NCBI GenBank assembly: GCA_002887195.1
Contig: PJAB01000034.1
Coordinates: 1 to 56,625, forward strand
Length of the DNA stretch: 56,625 nucleotides
Source: Chrysochromulina parva
Taxonomy: Eukaryota > Haptophyta > Prymnesiales > Chrysochromulinaceae
Direction of reading: 5' to 3'
Position numbers and translations under genes: made by a program. The notes under the pieces are model-generated. The model saw only the letters and a list, made by a program, of their open reading frames with translations. It ran no database searches and was not told the origin of the DNA. Shown here one piece after another: positions 53,987 to 56,625 of this stretch (within the stretch, counting starts at the first letter, position 1; every line of letters begins with the position of its first letter).

Positions 53987-56431
53987 TCACCGATTGCGAT
54001 CCACTCGATTACTTTGGCCCACCCACAGTTCGATGATGAGCGTCTCGCGCGTGCCCGCGGTGACGGGGCGCACGTTGTGATAGTCCTCCGAGCGAAAGAG
54101 GATCCCATCGCCCAGGCCGAGAGCATGCGCGACAGCCACACCCGTCGAGGGGTGACCTTGCCACGTGAGGAACTCGCCGCCTCGGAGCATCGAAGGATCG
54201 GTGAGTAGGACCGATAGGGTGAGGGAGCTGCCTGAGTCCTTGTGATCTGGGTCCATGAGACCCGCGCCCACCGAGTAGTGATGAAGCTCGACGCAGCGCA
54301 CGTTCAGCCCGGCCGCCGCCTCTCGCCCCCGCGGGTCATGATCCTTCATCGACTGAACGATTGACTCGATGACTTCCACACATGGGCCGCTCAGCAGCCC
54401 ACTCGCCATCGCAGCGTGCAAGAAAATGACCTCGTGCCCGGCGCCGTCGTCGTGCACAGGCCATGCACAAGCATGCGAGCGGAGCGCGAGGAGCTTACCG
54501 ACCTGTACCGAGTCCACGAGACGACCCAGCACGGCCGGCGTGAAGTGCTCGAGCTGTAGCAGTGCAGCCACCTCCGTGTGCCCCTGCCCGGTCGCCCATT
54601 CAAGCGCCGTTTCGCCGTCCGCGTCGCAGATGTCAAGGGTGACCTGCGCACGCACGAGGCTGCGCACGATGCCCGGGTGCCCGATGAACGCCGCGGCATG
54701 CAGAGCAGTCACTCCTTCTTCGTCCTGCATGTTCACCTTCGCACCGTGCTCCAGGAGTGCATCCACAACTGCTCCCGCGCCGCCCGCGCTCGCCTTTTGC
54801 AGCAGCGTCGAGCCGCTGTTGTTGGCCTGCGCGTTGACCTCGCCGCCGCCGCGCAGCCAAGCAAGCACCCCTTCCAAGTCGCCCTTGGCCGCTGCGCCGA
54901 GCGCGCTGGCAAACGCCGCAGGGTCTGCGGGCGGACGCAGCTCGGACACGCGCGAGAGGGGATAGCTCGCGTGGGCCTCCTGCCATCGCTCACGCAGCTC
55001 CTCACGGCTGAGAGGCACAGCCTCCGCCTGCAAGGCCGCAGGCGGTCCGTCAGCCAGCACGCCATCCACGTACCTCCACAACCCTCGCCACCGTGCCTCA
55101 GAACGAACGGTGGTGCCGACGAGCGAGCGAACCATTCGGAGGAGAGCGAACGGGACGAGCACCATGCGCGCTGTGTCGAGTACCATGCGCGCAGTCTCGG
55201 CCGCGTCGGAGCCGGGCGCCAGTGGCGCGAGGTCCGAGCGGGATAGTGGGGGATCCAGCGAGATCCGGCGAGATCCCCTGGCCAGCGGCGCGGGGTCCGA
55301 GGCTGCGCACTTGGTGCTCAGGTCCTCGAGCGCGGGCGCGCTGGTGGACGTCACAGCAGAGTTGAGTAGCTGCAGGCAGCGGCGCAATCGAGCGTCATCA
55401 GCAGGCACGGAGGACGAGGAGAGGACTGTGCATAGGAGCGCGGCGATCGGCCGTGGCACGTGCACAGAGGGCAGCTGGCGTGCGGACGAGCCATAGCTTG
55501 CCTCCCAGTCGATGAATCGGGCGAGGGCCGCCTCCATATTGAGTAAGGAGAATTGGGCGACGAGCGTGGGACGCATGGCATACTGTCGGCCATCGGGGAA
55601 GAGCGAGGGCATGCAGAACGAGATGGCGAGCAGGGCGGTGCGGTGCAGCCCGGGGGCATGCGCGCCGCCGCAGCGCCACAGGCGCGAGTCCAGAAGTACC
55701 GCATCACCGCAGCGTAGGTCGAAATGAACCCCAACGCCGTCGCGCAACGCGTCCGCGCCGCGTGTGCGCACATCGGCGTGCACGGCGGCGGCGTGCGAGC
55801 GTGGCCACACAAGCGGAGCGCCTGCGCGGTACCCGACGTCACACAGCGCTATGAGCACTGTGAGCACGGACGCGCCGCGCTGCGCCAGCGCCTCCTGATA
55901 GTGCGTCTGCGCGTCCTCGACGCACGCTGGGGTGGCGCAGTGCATAGGCTTGATCGGGGCGCCGCCATCGCTCATCTCGCACGACAGCTCGCAGAGGGCG
56001 GCGTCATCCCCGAGTTGCGCCGCGAGTGCGGAGGCCATGGGCGCCGATCCACGGACGGCGAGCACCGCGGCGCGAGTGGCATGTGTCAGGCCCAGCTGGA
56101 CTGCGTAGCGACAGGGCGATGAACCGTCGCAGCTCAAGAGCGACTCGCCGAGCGCCGCGTCCGCGTTCGCGGCGCATCCAGCCGCTGTACGCTGATCGAC
56201 CAATCCAGGCACCACCAGAATGCCATACGTGTTGATCGCTGAGATGGCTGCACGAATGCCCTGAGACTTCTTCATCGGGCGGTCCTCTCGCCGAGGTAGC
56301 AGCCACGGCGACTCGTCAACCTCTGAAAGTAGCACGTGCGCCGCCGAGCGCGTGCCCAAACGCTTGTGCGAAAGTGGGCTGGCCTGCTCCAGTGGAGGTA
56401 ACGATGGGATCGGATGGACGACAGGCAGCAT
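53987..56431 (-). CDS. PhyH-like / ankyrin / prolyl-4-hydroxylase-like fusion
   Basis: 814 aa from ATG 56431 (upstream frame has no ATG; ATG at M53 is an alternative). Residues about 55-280 resemble phytanoyl-CoA dioxygenases (LIALCDVGYRAGAPLVWPRSH; CGDAVLLDSRLWRCGG). However, the HxD is HCA (KPMHCATP) and the distal His position reads W-R, so the Fe site looks lost. Residues about 517-622 hold three to four ankyrin repeats (GVTALHAAAFIGHPGIVRSL; GETALEWATGQGHTEVAALL). Residues about 680-805 are a prolyl-4-hydroxylase-like 2OG oxygenase with a complete site: HKD (near 729), GGEF, distal His in SEDYHNVRPV, and Arg in TRETLIIELW. So a dead-looking oxygenase is joined by ankyrins to an active-looking one. 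Substrate unknown. Confidence 0.8.
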   Translation of the reverse strand: MLPVVHPIPSLPPLEQASPLSHKRLGTRSAAHVLLSEVDESPWLLPRREDRPMKKSQGIRAAISAINTYGILVVPGLVDQRTAAGCAANADAALGESLLSCDGSSPCRYAVQLGLTHATRAAVLAVRGSAPMASALAAQLGDDAALCELSCEMSDGGAPIKPMHCATPACVEDAQTHYQEALAQRGASVLTVLIALCDVGYRAGAPLVWPRSHAAAVHADVRTRGADALRDGVGVHFDLRCGDAVLLDSRLWRCGGAHAPGLHRTALLAISFCMPSLFPDGRQYAMRPTLVAQFSLLNMEAALARFIDWEASYGSSARQLPSVHVPRPIAALLCTVLSSSSVPADDARLRRCLQLLNSAVTSTSAPALEDLSTKCAASDPAPLARGSRRISLDPPLSRSDLAPLAPGSDAAETARMVLDTARMVLVPFALLRMVRSLVGTTVRSEARWRGLWRYVDGVLADGPPAALQAEAVPLSREELRERWQEAHASYPLSRVSELRPPADPAAFASALGAAAKGDLEGVLAWLRGGGEVNAQANNSGSTLLQKASAGGAGAVVDALLEHGAKVNMQDEEGVTALHAAAFIGHPGIVRSLVRAQVTLDICDADGETALEWATGQGHTEVAALLQLEHFTPAVLGRLVDSVQVGKLLALRSHACAWPVHDDGAGHEVIFLHAAMASGLLSGPCVEVIESIVQSMKDHDPRGREAAAGLNVRCVELHHYSVGAGLMDPDHKDSGSSLTLSVLLTDPSMLRGGEFLTWQGHPSTGVAVAHALGLGDGILFRSEDYHNVRPVTAGTRETLIIELWVGQSNRVDRNR

Positions 56432-56625
56432 TGGAATTGAATGTGAACGCAAACTTGTGGGTGCACATGTATGGATACCGGGTACCGGGTACCGGAAAAA
56501 AGACACCGGGGGGAGCCGGGACACACACGGGACACGCGGACGCACAAAGGCACACGGACCGCACAGACGAACCTCACAACCATCCAAACCCACCAACAAC
56601 GCGCAACCCGCACGTCAGCGCGACG
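56432..56625. promoter_or_regulatory. Upstream of the oxygenase gene
   Basis: Contains TACCGGGTACCGGGTACCGG (56476-56495), a triple repeat close to the TTACCGGTAC motif of two other promoters. Window ends here. Confidence 0.4.

Noticed and set aside
1..56625. tRNA, rRNA or snRNA genes
   Set aside because: No cloverleaf-type arms with TTCRA or other RNA hallmarks were noticed; a covariance-model scan was not possible.

Overview
This is a GC-rich nuclear window from a photosynthetic, flagellated eukaryote. The best guess is an alga with a complex red-derived plastid, most likely a haptophyte. Four signs point that way. The plastid ribosomal protein bL28 carries a bipartite leader (signal peptide with a Phe near the cleavage point). 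An acidic ribosomal P3 protein and a PRMT10-type methyltransferase, both best known from plants and algae, lie side by side. TTC23-like and CFAP36-like cilium-associated families are present. Genes are long, mostly intron-free and full of low-complexity tracts. The lineage is an inference; the families were recognised by eye and no search was run.

Layout. 1-2718: a Pro/Gln-rich protein running off the left edge. 2872-7531: RPP3 (three exons), PRMT10-like, then bL28 (minus, two exons) divergent from a TTC23-like TPR gene. 8062-12781 (minus): a CRAL-TRIO plus WW protein with huge repeat tracts and a downstream reading frame separated by a minisatellite. 12977-13375: a small secreted Cys-rich protein. 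13962-14976 (minus): an FkbM methyltransferase with one intron. 15545-18115 (minus): a two-BART-domain (CFAP36/ARL2BP-like) protein, divergent from a glyoxylate/succinic-semialdehyde reductase (18285-19223). 19774-20781 (minus): a second FkbM methyltransferase. 21231-23381 (minus): a nucleotidyltransferase-like/protein kinase/TM fusion, divergent from a UBA plus zinc-binding-tail protein (23705-25348). 26107-31911 (minus): a giant propeller-like protein starting 5 nt after the stop of an NDUFAF8-like twin CX9C gene (31917-32135). 32488-37158: a giant algal Cys-loop-like ion channel with wall-type Pro-rich, CUB-like, LNR-like and EF-hand modules. 37426-46930 (minus): a complete non-LTR retrotransposon bounded by 14-bp direct repeats. 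47308-51912 (minus): a WD40/coiled-coil protein. 52297-53592 (minus): a probably myristoylated ankyrin protein. 53987-56431 (minus): a PhyH-like/ankyrin/prolyl-4-hydroxylase-like fusion.

The genes do not form one pathway. The strongest organisational theme is compact divergent pairs sharing 0.1-0.35 kb promoters (bL28/TTC23, CRAL-TRIO/secreted protein, BART/GLYR, kinase/UBA, NDUFAF8/ion channel). The most novel content is the retroelement (Gag-like, APE endonuclease, RT and RNase H in one ORF, plus a chromodomain reached by a -1 frame change), the chimeric ion channel, the nucleotidyltransferase-kinase fusion and the dual-oxygenase ankyrin protein. Many reading frames stay open past the first plausible ATG; starts given here are the first in-frame ATG unless stated.
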